Program-made: the position numbers and the translations under genes
Origin: a virus
Length of the DNA stretch: 64,000 nt
IMG/VR virus record: IMGVR_UViG_3300042154_000577
Coordinates: 1-64,000 of that record
Strand: one strand, 5' to 3'
Notes under the pieces: generated by a model
What the model saw: only the letters and a program-made list of their open reading frames with translations
Databases searched by the model: none
What the model was told of the DNA's origin: nothing
Part shown: positions 46,646 through 55,461 of the stretch, piece by piece
How the letters are laid out: every line of letters starts with the position of its first letter
Numbering within the stretch: the first letter of the stretch is position 1

Positions 46646-49584
46646 GGTTTGCTTTCAAGTTGTGCCACACGGGCGGTGAGTTGGGTGATGAGGGCTTGTT
46701 GTTCTTGGATGGCAGCGGTCAATGTAGCCACTAAAAATGATGTGTCAATGCCCTGTGATTTGATTGAGCCATCTTCATTAACAGCATCTTTTTCACCAGA
46801 AACTGCTTGAGGACAAACTTCAGCCAATTCATGGGCAATAAAACCTTGACCATCAGAGCCATCTAACTTCCACTTATAAGTTACTGGTTTAAGTTTTGCT
46901 ACTGTAGCCAACGCACCTGTCATTGGTACAACATTTTCTTTTAGTCTATGGTCAGATATGGAGTTATAAGAAGTAGCTGTAGTAGATGCACTAATCCATC
47001 CAACAAATGTTGAATTAACAACAAATGCAATTGAATCTTGAGTTGTGCTTGTGGTATTTCTTACAACCACTCCTCGTTGAGACGAGCCTGTGAAATCTAT
47101 AGTAACTCGCTCTCCACCATAGGAACTCGTAGTCCCCACCAGCAAGTTACCGCTGGAGTCGAGGGTCATTGTTTGGGTTAAAGAACCAGCGGCTGGTCTT
47201 GTGTAAAACTGAATATCAGTTCCAACATTGTCTGTAACTGCGCCAAAACGAATAAGCCCGACAGTTGAACTCGCCGAGTTATTCATTTGAAAGCTGCCAC
47301 GATTCCCTGATGTGACACTACTGGAATTGGTCATTGAAATGCCAACATCGCTAGTAGCACCAACATCCAACTTTGTAGCAGGCGAAGTCGTCCCAATACC
47401 CAAGTTACCGCTTGCATCCAGCGTCATTGCTTGGGTGAAGGTGATGGCGTTACCTGCTGTGCCTGATGAAGTGCTTGTAAAAAACTGATGCGCACCAGCA
47501 CCCTGCGAATAGTAAGTTGCCGCACCATTTTGTTTAAATCGGTAAACAGCAGATGCGTCACGGTAAGAATTAGCCATAAAGCCAGAATCGTTTACTGTGT
47601 CAGTGCGGAAATATAACGCACCGCTTGCACCCTCTAAAACACGATAAGTGCTATACCAAGCACTAGGAGTAACCCCCAAGCCCAAGTTACCGCTGGAGTC
47701 GAGGCGCATGGCTTCTGGTGGTGCGCCAGATGTAGTTCCATGCGTATAAAACACAAGCGCGGCATTTGACGTTGTGCCGTCTGTTGTCCAATCGGTAGTC
47801 GCAATTGATGCAATTCGTGCGCCAATATTATTGTTGCCAGCAGTTACGTCATTATCAACACCATAGAAGTAGATATTGCCAAGTACATCCCCGCTCAAAA
47901 TCTGTGGCGTTCCAGCCTTGTTAAGACCCAAAGACAAATTACCTGTTCCACTTGTTAAGCCTTGAACAGAGATGCCAGTAAACGCCGCTGTATAGGGTGT
48001 AGTAGCCCCCACCAGCAAGTTACCGCTGGAGTCAAGGGTCATCCGAGTAACACCATTGGTGCTATCCCTGAATGCAAGACTGCCCACATTGCCAACAATG
48101 GACGACGATCCGACTGAAAATATGTTCCAGTTGTAGCCGCCGGTGCTGGTGTTAATGATGTTTATGGCTGTGCCAGTAGTATCTGCGCTGCTTAGTACGA
48201 GTTTTTGTGTAGGCGAACTCGTCCCAATACCCAAGTTACCGCTTGCATCCAGCGTCATTGCTTGGGTGAAGGTGATGGGGTTACCTGCTGTGCCGGAGGG
48301 GGCGTTGAACCATTGGTGTTGACCGCTAATTTGCAAATATTCAGAAGCTGCCGCACTTGATCTGTATATGTAATTAGTTCCGTTAAAGTAAGCATTGCAA
48401 AACAATGCAGACTGCACATTAGCGCCTGAACTAAAACCTGATAAAGCGTACCCAACACCTTCAAAGATTGAACTGAAAGTAGACCAAGCACTAGGAGTAA
48501 CCCCCAAGCCTAGGTTGCCGGAGTAATCCAATTGCAGTCTTGAGTCACTGAGCGTTGCATTGGCGCTAGTAGCGTCTGCATTAAGGCATAAATGTAATGT
48601 GCCACGCCCGTTTCCGTCTGCGGACTGGAAAATTACCGCAGCTTTTTGGTAGGTCGTGCCTGTAAAACCAATCCGCATTCCAACAAAATTACCAGCCGTT
48701 CCGATGCTATTTGAAGTCAGCGCAATTGGGTAATAGTTCCCCGCCGCGTCATCTATGGTCAGCTTATAAGCTGGCGAACTCGTCCCAATACCCAGCCCTG
48801 TGCTGGTGAGGCGCATTTTTTCTGTGCTGGACGCATAAAACCTTGACTCTGCGGTTGCAAATAAAGCTAAGTCATCGCTTGTATTGCTTCCACCGCCAAT
48901 CACATTGCTTGCAGTACCTAAAAGAATTTTTGGTGTGCCCCCACGGGAGATTGACACGTAACCTCCTTGAGCCGCAGAACTTCCACCATTTAAATATAGT
49001 TCTGCGCTATTTGCTGTTACTGTTATGTCATCAGTAGCACTCAGCGTCCCGGTGACTGCTAGGCCGGTGGAGGAGAAATCTGCAACAACTGGAATTGATG
49101 CACCAACACCAATTTTTACGTGCCCTGCGGCATTATCTGACGCAATAAAAGCGCCAGCCGTACCGCTGCTATATATTCCAACCGCATTAGGCACAAGCAC
49201 TCCATACGAGGTGTAGCCTGTACCGCCAAGTACCAAAGCTGCGTCATTTCCGCTGCCGTTACTTAATTTGATACTAGATACAGCCGCAGTCCCAGCGTTG
49301 GCGTTGGTTACGGTTAACCCATCTACCCGTGCGCTTGCTCCACTTTTTGTAATAGTTACAACATCTGTAAACGTCCCCGTAGTAAACGCACCCGTGGTCG
49401 CAGTCGTAGCGCCAACAGTGCCGTTCAGTGGGCCAGCAAAAGACAAAGCAGAGACTGCCCGACCAGCAGTCAGGTCTGATACCGCCACCTTAACATTGCC
49501 CCCTGCTTGTACGAGTGGCAATACTTCCGTTCCGGTAAGTGGCGTGGTTGCGCTGGGTAGTGCAGATATCTTGGTATCAGCCAT
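46642..49584 (-). CDS. Long tail fibre/spike with S74 intramolecular chaperone, 980 aa
   Basis: N-terminus MADTKISALPSATTPLTGTE is a virion-attachment segment. The body has many repeats such as LDSSGNLGLGVTPSAW and LGIGTSSP, as in long trimeric fibres. The C-terminus (SISDHRLKENVVPMTGALA, then GQGFIAHELAEVCPQAV) is a peptidase S74 chaperone domain, which helps trimer folding and cuts itself off at the Ser of SDHR. Several body repeats are also near-identical at DNA level, so recombination within the gene is likely. Confidence 0.93.
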   Translation of the reverse strand: MADTKISALPSATTPLTGTEVLPLVQAGGNVKVAVSDLTAGRAVSALSFAGPLNGTVGATTATTGAFTTGTFTDVVTITKSGASARVDGLTVTNANAGTAAVSSIKLSNGSGNDAALVLGGTGYTSYGVLVPNAVGIYSSGTAGAFIASDNAAGHVKIGVGASIPVVADFSSTGLAVTGTLSATDDITVTANSAELYLNGGSSAAQGGYVSISRGGTPKILLGTASNVIGGGSNTSDDLALFATAESRFYASSTEKMRLTSTGLGIGTSSPAYKLTIDDAAGNYYPIALTSNSIGTAGNFVGMRIGFTGTTYQKAAVIFQSADGNGRGTLHLCLNADATSANATLSDSRLQLDYSGNLGLGVTPSAWSTFSSIFEGVGYALSGFSSGANVQSALFCNAYFNGTNYIYRSSAAASEYLQISGQHQWFNAPSGTAGNPITFTQAMTLDASGNLGIGTSSPTQKLVLSSADTTGTAINIINTSTGGYNWNIFSVGSSSIVGNVGSLAFRDSTNGVTRMTLDSSGNLLVGATTPYTAAFTGISVQGLTSGTGNLSLGLNKAGTPQILSGDVLGNIYFYGVDNDVTAGNNNIGARIASIATTDWTTDGTTSNAALVFYTHGTTSGAPPEAMRLDSSGNLGLGVTPSAWYSTYRVLEGASGALYFRTDTVNDSGFMANSYRDASAVYRFKQNGAATYYSQGAGAHQFFTSTSSGTAGNAITFTQAMTLDASGNLGIGTTSPATKLDVGATSDVGISMTNSSSVTSGNRGSFQMNNSASSTVGLIRFGAVTDNVGTDIQFYTRPAAGSLTQTMTLDSSGNLLVGTTSSYGGERVTIDFTGSSQRGVVVRNTTSTTQDSIAFVVNSTFVGWISASTTATSYNSISDHRLKENVVPMTGALATVAKLKPVTYKWKLDGSDGQGFIAHELAEVCPQAVSGEKDAVNEDGSIKSQGIDTSFLVATLTAAIQEQQALITQLTARVAQLESKP
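47388..47463 (-). repeat. 76-bp direct repeat within the fibre gene, copy A
   Basis: Matches 48219-48294 with a single base difference, at about 47448/48279. It covers codons for AITFTQAMTLDASGNLGIGT-like fibre sequence. Confidence 0.8.
48219..48294 (-). repeat. 76-bp direct repeat within the fibre gene, copy B
   Basis: Partner of 47388-47463, 831 bases away and in frame. Recombination between them would delete or duplicate 277 residues. Confidence 0.8.
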
Positions 49585-49660
49585 GTTCTATGTCCTTTAA
49601 GCGGAAGTTACCGTTTTTCGGTTGGGCCGCACTCGCGCACAGCGCTCTTCTTAGTTTACC

Positions 49661-51589
49661 CTAGTTCTGATCAAACGCAGTGGGTATTAGCTCCCACCCA
49701 GCCGTTTGGGCGTCGGACACTACCCCCCATCCGGGGCTCTGGGCGTTGGATATCGGAACCCAACCAGCGTTTTGTGCGTTACTTATAGCAGCCCATGCGG
49801 CGGTCTGGGCATTGTCTATCTCAGCCCAGTTTGCGTTCTGTGCATCGTCAATGATGTCCCAGTAAGACTTCTGGACCCCAAGAACTCCGACGTTTCCTGT
49901 GGCTGCTACCCCAGACAGTAGCGCTGCCCTTACTACTGCCAAATACCCCACAGCGCCCTGAGATGCTGCGCCCGTAATGGCAACCGTTATGTTGGAAACC
50001 GGGGTACCTGCAAGGCCATCAGCGTGGACCCCACGTAGTGCCGGAGACACCGCAATCATCTCATTGACTGCGCCTACTATCAATAGCCCGCTGCTCCACG
50101 TATCAGCGCCCCAAGCACCTATGCCCCACTTAGAGTCGAGTGCAACCGATGTAGCGGGAGCTACAGCCCCCACGGCACCGTTGATGCTTGGGATCGGGCC
50201 TGTGCCCGCCTCTCCCATCAAATAGCTGCCGTCTTCCAACAGCAAGTACCCTGAACCGTCTTCTAGCAAGAAACGGCTGATGCCAATGTCCACCGTTATG
50301 CTCGGGGTCATCTGCCCCACGGAGCCGCTTGCCTGTACGCCCTTTAGCTCTGGGGAATAAGCAATGCTGCCAACGGAGCCCGTAATTGCTGCTTGGGCTC
50401 CACCCCATGTTCCAGAACCCCAAGCACCCGTACCCCAGTTAGTAGCTAGGGAAACTGTAGTAGACGGAACAACAGCACCGACATTTGCGGCGGACGCTAC
50501 CCCGGTTAAAAAGTAAATGTAGCTCTGGTTGACGCTGCCAACAGAAGCATTGATAACAGTGCTGCTTCCACCCCACACACCGGAGCCCCACGTACTAACC
50601 CCCCAGCTAGCGTACTCACCTGCACTAGCTTCTTCCAGTAAGTAGCTGCCATCTTCCAGCAGCAAGTACCCTGAGTCATCCTCCAAAAGGAAGCGACTAA
50701 TGCCAATAGTGATCGTAATGCCGGGTGTTACACCGCCTACTGCGCCAAGCCCTTGCACTCCCGTAATGAACTCAATACGGTTATAGATGATGGTGCCGGT
50801 CTGCCCCGCCGCAGCATTGCCTATGCTGGCAACCTGTACCTCAACTCCGTTTGACCCAACAGCACCCGTAATTGCTAAGTCAGACCCCCAAGCTCCAGAA
50901 CCCCAAGCTCCAGACCCCCAGCCGGTGTTGATCGAAACAGCTATAACAGGGGCTACAGTTCCCGTGTTCCCTGAAGACGTTACACCGCTCAACGCTGCGG
51001 TTCTATCGACGGCTACAGAGCCCGTGTTTCCAGCAGCAAAAACGCCCGTGTTGGCAACCTGTATCTCAACTCCGTTTGATCCAACAGCACCTGCTATTGC
51101 TGGGGTAGCAGACCCCCAAGCTCCAGAACCCCAAGCTCCAGAACCCCAGCCGGGAACTATAGACGCCGTGATTGATGGGGTTAAGCTGCCTACCCCGCCC
51201 GAAGCAATTACACCCACTAGAGCAGGTGCAGTAGTTCCTGCGTTTCCGGTGGCGGATACGCCTGTGCTGGCAACAGTGATGCTTGGGGTAACGCTGCCTA
51301 CGGCGCTTGTTTCTGCTACTCCTACAAGTGCAGTCGCTTGTGCTACGGTACCAACGGCACCGTTGATACTAGGGATTGGGCCGGTACCGGCCTCCTCCAT
51401 GAGGTAGCTTCCGTCTTCCAGAAGCAGATACCCCGAACCGTCCTCAAGCAGGAAACGGCTGATGCCTATGTCTACTGAAATTGAAGCAGTAAGTACCCCG
51501 ACTGCGCCTGCAGCAGAGTTGCCGTTTATTAGGGTGTAGCCGCCCCAGCCGCTACTACTCCAAGTGTCTTCACCCCAACTAGCAGCCAT
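49661..51589 (-). CDS. Repeat-built structural protein (FLLEDGSGYLLLEDG), 642 aa
   Basis: Built of three recurring elements: ISRFLLEDGSGYLLLEDGS (three near-identical copies), WGSGAWGSGAWGS stretches, and Gly/Ala/Val-rich hydrophobic segments of the type SVGSVTPSITV. The N-terminus is MAASWGEDTWSSSGWGGYTL. The C-terminus has repeats of the form W-x-x-I-x-x-A-Q-(N/T/S)-A. No known fold is recognisable. Its place beside the fibres suggests a virion surface or appendage protein; very high repetition suggests rapid length variation. Confidence 0.8.
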   Translation of the reverse strand: MAASWGEDTWSSSGWGGYTLINGNSAAGAVGVLTASISVDIGISRFLLEDGSGYLLLEDGSYLMEEAGTGPIPSINGAVGTVAQATALVGVAETSAVGSVTPSITVASTGVSATGNAGTTAPALVGVIASGGVGSLTPSITASIVPGWGSGAWGSGAWGSATPAIAGAVGSNGVEIQVANTGVFAAGNTGSVAVDRTAALSGVTSSGNTGTVAPVIAVSINTGWGSGAWGSGAWGSDLAITGAVGSNGVEVQVASIGNAAAGQTGTIIYNRIEFITGVQGLGAVGGVTPGITITIGISRFLLEDDSGYLLLEDGSYLLEEASAGEYASWGVSTWGSGVWGGSSTVINASVGSVNQSYIYFLTGVASAANVGAVVPSTTVSLATNWGTGAWGSGTWGGAQAAITGSVGSIAYSPELKGVQASGSVGQMTPSITVDIGISRFLLEDGSGYLLLEDGSYLMGEAGTGPIPSINGAVGAVAPATSVALDSKWGIGAWGADTWSSGLLIVGAVNEMIAVSPALRGVHADGLAGTPVSNITVAITGAASQGAVGYLAVVRAALLSGVAATGNVGVLGVQKSYWDIIDDAQNANWAEIDNAQTAAWAAISNAQNAGWVPISNAQSPGWGVVSDAQTAGWELIPTAFDQN

Positions 51590-51617
51590 GATTTATACAG
51601 CCTAGGGCTGTCCACGT

Positions 51618-52094
51618 TTAAGTCGTGGCGAGCCGAAGTAGTGCCGAACTTGTGGTATTGGAAGGCATTGTCAAAGTAAAGGTGCCAGCAGTAATGGTCT
51701 GTGAACCAAAAGTGTGGACGCTTACCGCTGCATTGCTTTGCGTGGAGTTGTATATCAGCACCGAATCAAATGCCGTAGAAATTGTGACGGTGCTGTACAC
51801 AATGCTTGCTGATGGTGTCCAGTAGGCTACGCCTGCGGTTGCAGAGGTATTAGAAGACGCCGGTACGGTGGCATTGGTAACGGTGGCCCCGCCTGCTGTA
51901 TATCCAGTACCTGTAACTTCGCCAGTCGTACTATAAACCGTGGTGCTTGCGTCAATAGTTGCAGATGCAAAGTACAGGGCTGCTTTAAACGTGTCCGCAG
52001 CAGTTGAGCCACGGACAGGGGCAACGCCAAAGTTATGCGTTCCGGTCAAAAGCTGCCTCATAAATGAGGTGGTCATCGCCTGCGTGTTAGCCAT
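51618..52094 (-). CDS. Structural protein paralogous to 52289-52705, 158 aa
   Basis: Shares with the 138-aa gene upstream the order: helix with FKAALY or IKMALY, TVYS(T/V)T, VTGTGYTAGGATVT-like strand, and TFTLTMPSNTTSSALLRL at the end. Both look like small beta-rich virion proteins arisen by duplication. The family is recurrent in phages near connector and fibre genes. Exact location in the particle is unknown. Confidence 0.8.
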   Translation of the reverse strand: MANTQAMTTSFMRQLLTGTHNFGVAPVRGSTAADTFKAALYFASATIDASTTVYSTTGEVTGTGYTAGGATVTNATVPASSNTSATAGVAYWTPSASIVYSTVTISTAFDSVLIYNSTQSNAAVSVHTFGSQTITAGTFTLTMPSNTTSSALLRLATT

Positions 52095-52103
52095 GATGGG
52101 TTC

Positions 52104-52292
52104 CTAAATTTGTGCTGCTTCAGCAAACAGCGAGGGGGATTTTTTCAACGTAACATGGGCCGAGCGATGCACCAACTCACCATCTAACCAATACTCAGTC
52201 CAAGTCGTGTGCTCGTCTTCATTGTCAACAGAACCTTCCCGCTTTACCAGCAGAGAATCGTCCATGTCGCCTTTGGTGGTCGTGACAATCAA
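52104..52292 (-). CDS. Hypothetical protein, 62 aa, TTG start
   Basis: The start is TTG at 52292, overlapping the previous stop, with AGGAG 6 bases upstream; the next ATG would remove 9 residues. Contains DMDDSLLVKREGSVDNEDEH and WTEYWLDGELVHRSAHVTLK. Lies between the two paralogous structural genes. Function unknown. Confidence 0.65.
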   Translation of the reverse strand: MIVTTTKGDMDDSLLVKREGSVDNEDEHTTWTEYWLDGELVHRSAHVTLKKSPSLFAEAAQI

Positions 52293-52705
52293 TTTGAACT
52301 CCTAATGAGTGCGGTGGTCGAAGTATTAGCAGGCATTGTAATCAAGAACGTCGTGGTTGAGGTCTTATCCGCACCAAAGTCGATGACCGCAATTGCCCGA
52401 TTGGCCTTGCTGGCATTGTAGAGCAGAGCGCAACGTGCAGTCAAAGCTGCAGTCCAACTTGTGTTGGCCCAGTTGACGTAGGCAGTGTAGTCAGAGGCGT
52501 TGATCGCCACGCCTGTAAGCGTGTTGCCACCTGCTGTGTACCCAGACGCTACAACCTGATTAGTAACGCTATAGACCGTAGTGTCCGCCCCTAAGTTGGC
52601 ATTGGCCGTGTACAACGCCATTTTGATCGTGTCCGTGGACAGGTCGTGGATGCCCTGATACAACTCCTTTTTGAAGCTGGTGCACTGGGTTTGAACAATT
52701 GCCAT
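52289..52705 (-). CDS. Structural protein paralogous to 51618-52094, 138 aa
   Basis: Begins MAIVQTQCTSFKKELYQGIH. Contains IKMALYTANANLGADTTVYS and VASGYTAGGNTLTG and ends LITMPANTSTTALIRSS. I know this as a widespread small phage structural protein, often annotated only as hypothetical. The paralogue two genes downstream suggests duplication and divergence. Confidence 0.82.
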   Translation of the reverse strand: MAIVQTQCTSFKKELYQGIHDLSTDTIKMALYTANANLGADTTVYSVTNQVVASGYTAGGNTLTGVAINASDYTAYVNWANTSWTAALTARCALLYNASKANRAIAVIDFGADKTSTTTFLITMPANTSTTALIRSSN

Positions 52706-52706
52706 G

Positions 52707-53375
52707 CTATGTCACCGCCTGACGATACTGCCCGCTACGGTACGCATCCTGTCGCTCCATACCGTCGCCCAGACGTTTGGCAAGAACAACAGCTTCCTTG
52801 TACTTACCGTCGTACAACGCGATCATGTCGGCTTCACCCTTCATGTAGGTGTAGGCTTCCACCAGCGCACCGTACAGGAGAACCGTGTCAAAGTTGTCCC
52901 CGAGCCACGTGTTCACGGCTGTTGTGATCGACTCGGGGTAGTAGAAGTAGTGCAGTTCCGCGCCGTAGTTGGTGTTGGGTGTTGGACCAACAATGAAAGA
53001 TAGCTCTGCGGTTGGCGTAGGGGGTGCGCCCGAGGTTGTTGGGCCAAACAGGGCGTAGTATTTGGGAACCCCTGTTGATGTTGGGTTCGGGTACGCTTCA
53101 CGAATGAAGTTGACATCCTTGTTCAGTAGGAACGTGTAGTCGCCGCCCCCTGTGGGGTACACCGCTAAGGAGTACACGGCCAAGAAGTCGTCCGGGCAGG
53201 ACAGGTACTTGTTGCTGGCTGTCACTGTCCCGGTCACGTTCTTACGAAGCGACGGAAACTGGATGGTGTTGTAGATGCGCTGCTCTGCCTGCGTGATGAA
53301 CGTGTTCATCTGCGTTGTCGGAAACGTATTCTCCGTGTAGGTGGAGATCGCAGTGACAAGAGCCGCGTAGTTCAT
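52707..53375 (-). CDS. Head-to-tail adaptor-like protein, 222 aa
   Basis: Begins MNYAALVTAISTYTENTFPT and continues MNTFITQAEQRIYNTIQFPS, the start of a podovirus adaptor-type family. A beta-rich centre and a helical C-terminus (YGALVEAYTYMKGEADMIAL, then a basic helix) follow. Such proteins form a ring between portal and tail. Overlaps the following gene upstream by ATGA. Exact ring position is not certain. Confidence 0.8.
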   Translation of the reverse strand: MNYAALVTAISTYTENTFPTTQMNTFITQAEQRIYNTIQFPSLRKNVTGTVTASNKYLSCPDDFLAVYSLAVYPTGGGDYTFLLNKDVNFIREAYPNPTSTGVPKYYALFGPTTSGAPPTPTAELSFIVGPTPNTNYGAELHYFYYPESITTAVNTWLGDNFDTVLLYGALVEAYTYMKGEADMIALYDGKYKEAVVLAKRLGDGMERQDAYRSGQYRQAVT

Positions 53376-53638
53376 GCCATCGGACCCCGAGCCATTGTGC
53401 CTTTAGTAGCCGCGCCGTTGCCGCGAGTTATGATGCCCGAGGTCTTGGTGGCCTCATTGCCAGCGGACTTGCTGATGTTTCCGACACTGATGTCGAAAGA
53501 ATCTAGCTGGCTTCGGTTCGGTAACTTGCCGGGGTTTGCCTCAACTGTTACCGCCTTACCACTCATTGTGTGGGGCTTGGCGTAAACGGCGGCGGAGCCA
53601 ACCTCTTTACCCATAATTTTTTGACTGAACGTAGCCAT
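53372..53638 (-). CDS. Small basic structural protein, 88 aa
   Basis: Begins MATFSQKIMGKEVGSAAVYA. Basic and Gly/Ala/Thr-rich with little predicted structure, ending in GNGAATKGTMARGPMA. Gly-rich basic proteins like this are repeated in the cluster 53-56 kb and probably are internal virion or DNA-contacting components. No named family. Confidence 0.7.
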   Translation of the reverse strand: MATFSQKIMGKEVGSAAVYAKPHTMSGKAVTVEANPGKLPNRSQLDSFDISVGNISKSAGNEATKTSGIITRGNGAATKGTMARGPMA

Positions 53639-53648
53639 AAGATTCTCC

Positions 53649-54038
53649 TTACGAAGTTACTACCGATACTATACCGAGTTCTGCTATCGAAACCAGATAA
53701 TTTGGCGTCAGCGCAGCATCAAAATTAGAAGCACCGCCAATCGGGTTCCAGCCCCATTGTATGTCTCGTGACCCTCCAGAGGGGTTGCCCGCAATGTTGG
53801 GTCCAGAAACAAGGTAGGTCTGATCATGTCGTGGGTTGCGTACCGCCTGTGGGTCATCTACGGGATACATGCCTAGCTGCAACTGCGGATGATCTGGGTC
53901 CCAGCATTCTGGGCAAACTAAGAGGTTAAAAGTCTTTAGCTTGATGATCTCTTTTTTCAGTTGCTTTAGCTTGTACCTCTGCCCACAGCGGTCACACTCC
54001 GCGATACTACTCTTACCAGAAGCAAACCTATTCCCCAT
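53649..54038 (-). CDS. Zinc-ribbon phage structural protein, 129 aa
   Basis: Two Cys pairs, CDRCG and CPECW, about 26 residues apart around a basic helix (RYKLKQLKKEIIKLKTFNLL), forming a probable zinc ribbon. The following DPDHPQLQLGMYPVDDPQAV is a motif I recall from a widespread phage protein lying next to connector genes. The C-terminus is Gly/Pro-rich. Role in the particle unknown. Confidence 0.8.
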   Translation of the reverse strand: MGNRFASGKSSIAECDRCGQRYKLKQLKKEIIKLKTFNLLVCPECWDPDHPQLQLGMYPVDDPQAVRNPRHDQTYLVSGPNIAGNPSGGSRDIQWGWNPIGGASNFDAALTPNYLVSIAELGIVSVVTS

Positions 54039-54041
54039 GCT

Positions 54042-54734
54042 CTACCCAATGAATTGCTGGCGCGGTACAAAACGCACCGCAGCTTTTTCACGGTCCTCTT
54101 CAGAAGCCAGAGCCCATGCCTCGTCGTACTGCTGCTTTAGCATCGGCAGGCGTTCACCACCAGTCGGCACCTTCATGGCAAGATGATAGGCCAAACCCGC
54201 AACCATGCAGGGGATAAACCGGAAGGGTACGTCCATTGTGTTAACACCAGTTCCTGCGTCATCAATACGCTTCAGACGCCAATAGACCAGCGTGTAGGTC
54301 TGCGTGTTATCAGGAATCGGCCACACAGTAACCTGCGGGATAGACGTTTTGCGGTCAATGTAAATCTGGATTGGGCGAGCCTGTTGCAGCTTGTTGGGTA
54401 TCGTAGCGTACGTAGACACGCTGATGCGTGTGATGGTCAAGTCAGCCTGTGTTGCAGCACTGCCTGCGCCCGTACGTATAACGTGCTCAAGAAGATCAAC
54501 TGTGCTCGCAGGGAGGTCATATGTGGCAGTACCGGCAACCAGCGTGATCGACCCCTGCTCAAACGTCCACATGTTCAGGCCACGATTGGCCCAGTCGGCA
54601 AACATCAGATTCAGGCTGCGCCGTGCGGTCTTCAGGTCATAGCCCGTGCGCAACTCGGCCCCACAGCGCTCAAACGCCTCTTCAACTAGCTCAACTAGGT
54701 CAAGATTGAATATCGTCGTGCCAGAAGTTGCCAT
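54042..54734 (-). CDS. Tail-tube/connector adaptor protein, 230 aa
   Basis: Begins MATSGTTIFNLDLVELVEEA and continues FERCGAELRTGYDLKTARRS, LNLMFADWANRGLNMWTFEQ. This is the classic start of the podovirus head-to-tail adaptor family. Beta strands in the centre and a C-terminal helix with EEDREKAAVRFVP fit too. It should form the ring directly beneath the portal. Overlaps the neighbouring 77-aa gene. Confidence 0.87.
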   Translation of the reverse strand: MATSGTTIFNLDLVELVEEAFERCGAELRTGYDLKTARRSLNLMFADWANRGLNMWTFEQGSITLVAGTATYDLPASTVDLLEHVIRTGAGSAATQADLTITRISVSTYATIPNKLQQARPIQIYIDRKTSIPQVTVWPIPDNTQTYTLVYWRLKRIDDAGTGVNTMDVPFRFIPCMVAGLAYHLAMKVPTGGERLPMLKQQYDEAWALASEEDREKAAVRFVPRQQFIG

Positions 54735-54967
54735 TATCTAAACCCTGCTGTTTTCTTTGCAATGCCCTTGGGCTGCGCTACGAACTGCTTGCCCTTGGCT
54801 TTACCTGCTCTTTTGGCCTTCGTGGTTGCAGCATACTCAGCAGGGCTCAGGCTTTTGATAGCCGCCTCTGGCAAATACCTCTCCCCCGTCTTGGAAGACG
54901 GTTTACCAGACTTGGTGCGCCACTTCTGGTCACCCCAGTCCTTGAGGGATTGCTGCGGTGCTTTCAA
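54734..54967 (-). CDS. DUF5872-like small basic protein, 77 aa
   Basis: LKDWGDQKWRTKSGKPSSKT, then GERYLPEAAIKSLSPAEYAA and GKQFVAQPKGIAKKTAGF. This motif order (W-x-x-Q-x-W-R-T-K-S-G-K, T-G-E-R-Y-L-P, Q-P-K-x-I-A-K-K-T) is the DUF5872 signature, found in large viruses and many phages, often near structural genes. Strongly basic; possibly a DNA-condensing virion protein. Function not established. Confidence 0.85.
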   Translation of the reverse strand: MKAPQQSLKDWGDQKWRTKSGKPSSKTGERYLPEAAIKSLSPAEYAATTKAKRAGKAKGKQFVAQPKGIAKKTAGFR

Positions 54968-55251
54968 TCTTTGTACCCGCCGCCTGCGGCCTTGTATCGT
55001 TTAGCCATAACTTGCGCTTTTCTCGCGCTCCATTGCCCAGCACCTGTGCCTACAATCGCCGCAGCTTTGACGCTGTTAAAGATGCGCTTGCGAAGGCTGG
55101 GCTTGGTGTAGTTGCCAGCTTCGTTAACCTTTGACTTTACTTCTCCGCCCTCGGCATACTGCGTAAAGTCCGTGTCATCACGGCGTGCCGTTTTCTTGGC
55201 CTTTGGCATCTTAGAGGGGTTGATGTCCCCCATACCTCTGCTTGCTCTCAT
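54964..55251 (-). CDS. Conserved basic virion-associated protein, 95 aa
   Basis: Begins MRASRGMGDINPSKMPKAKK and ends GQWSARKAQVMAKRYKAAGG; KSKVNEAGNYTKPSLRKRIF lies in the centre. I recall almost the same string from aquatic podo- and cyanophages. It is rich in Lys and Arg and may contact packaged DNA. Its start follows the previous stop directly. Confidence 0.83.
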   Translation of the reverse strand: MRASRGMGDINPSKMPKAKKTARRDDTDFTQYAEGGEVKSKVNEAGNYTKPSLRKRIFNSVKAAAIVGTGAGQWSARKAQVMAKRYKAAGGGYKD

Positions 55252-55461
55252 TTAGCACATCCGCCCACGGGTTTTCCCGCGCTGCTCAATGCCGCCGCCA
55301 CGAGCGTACTTCTTGACTGCCGGTGGCTTAGGCGCAGATGCCTTTGGCGCGGGGGCAGGGGCCTGCTCCGTAACAGTTAGCGACTTTGCATATGCCTTGT
55401 CAACTGTGCCTTTTTGTTCGGCACGGGCGTCATCAATTTCTTGTTGAGTAGGGCGTCCCAT
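55252..55461 (-). CDS. Small Ala/Pro/Lys-rich protein, 69 aa
   Basis: Begins MGRPTQQEIDDARAEQKGTV at 55461 (TGATG overlap); a GTG two codons upstream is less likely. A short helix is followed by an Ala/Pro/Lys linker and the basic end ARGGGIEQRGKTRGRMC. The RGGGIEQRG-like ending, close to the Gly-rich motif in adjacent proteins, suggests a common packaging or virion signal. Unknown role. Confidence 0.7.
   Translation of the reverse strand: MGRPTQQEIDDARAEQKGTVDKAYAKSLTVTEQAPAPAPKASAPKPPAVKKYARGGGIEQRGKTRGRMC

Noticed and set aside
49661-51589. Diversity-generating retroelement target
   Set aside because: Variable-looking repeats are present but no reverse transcriptase or template repeat was found in the window.
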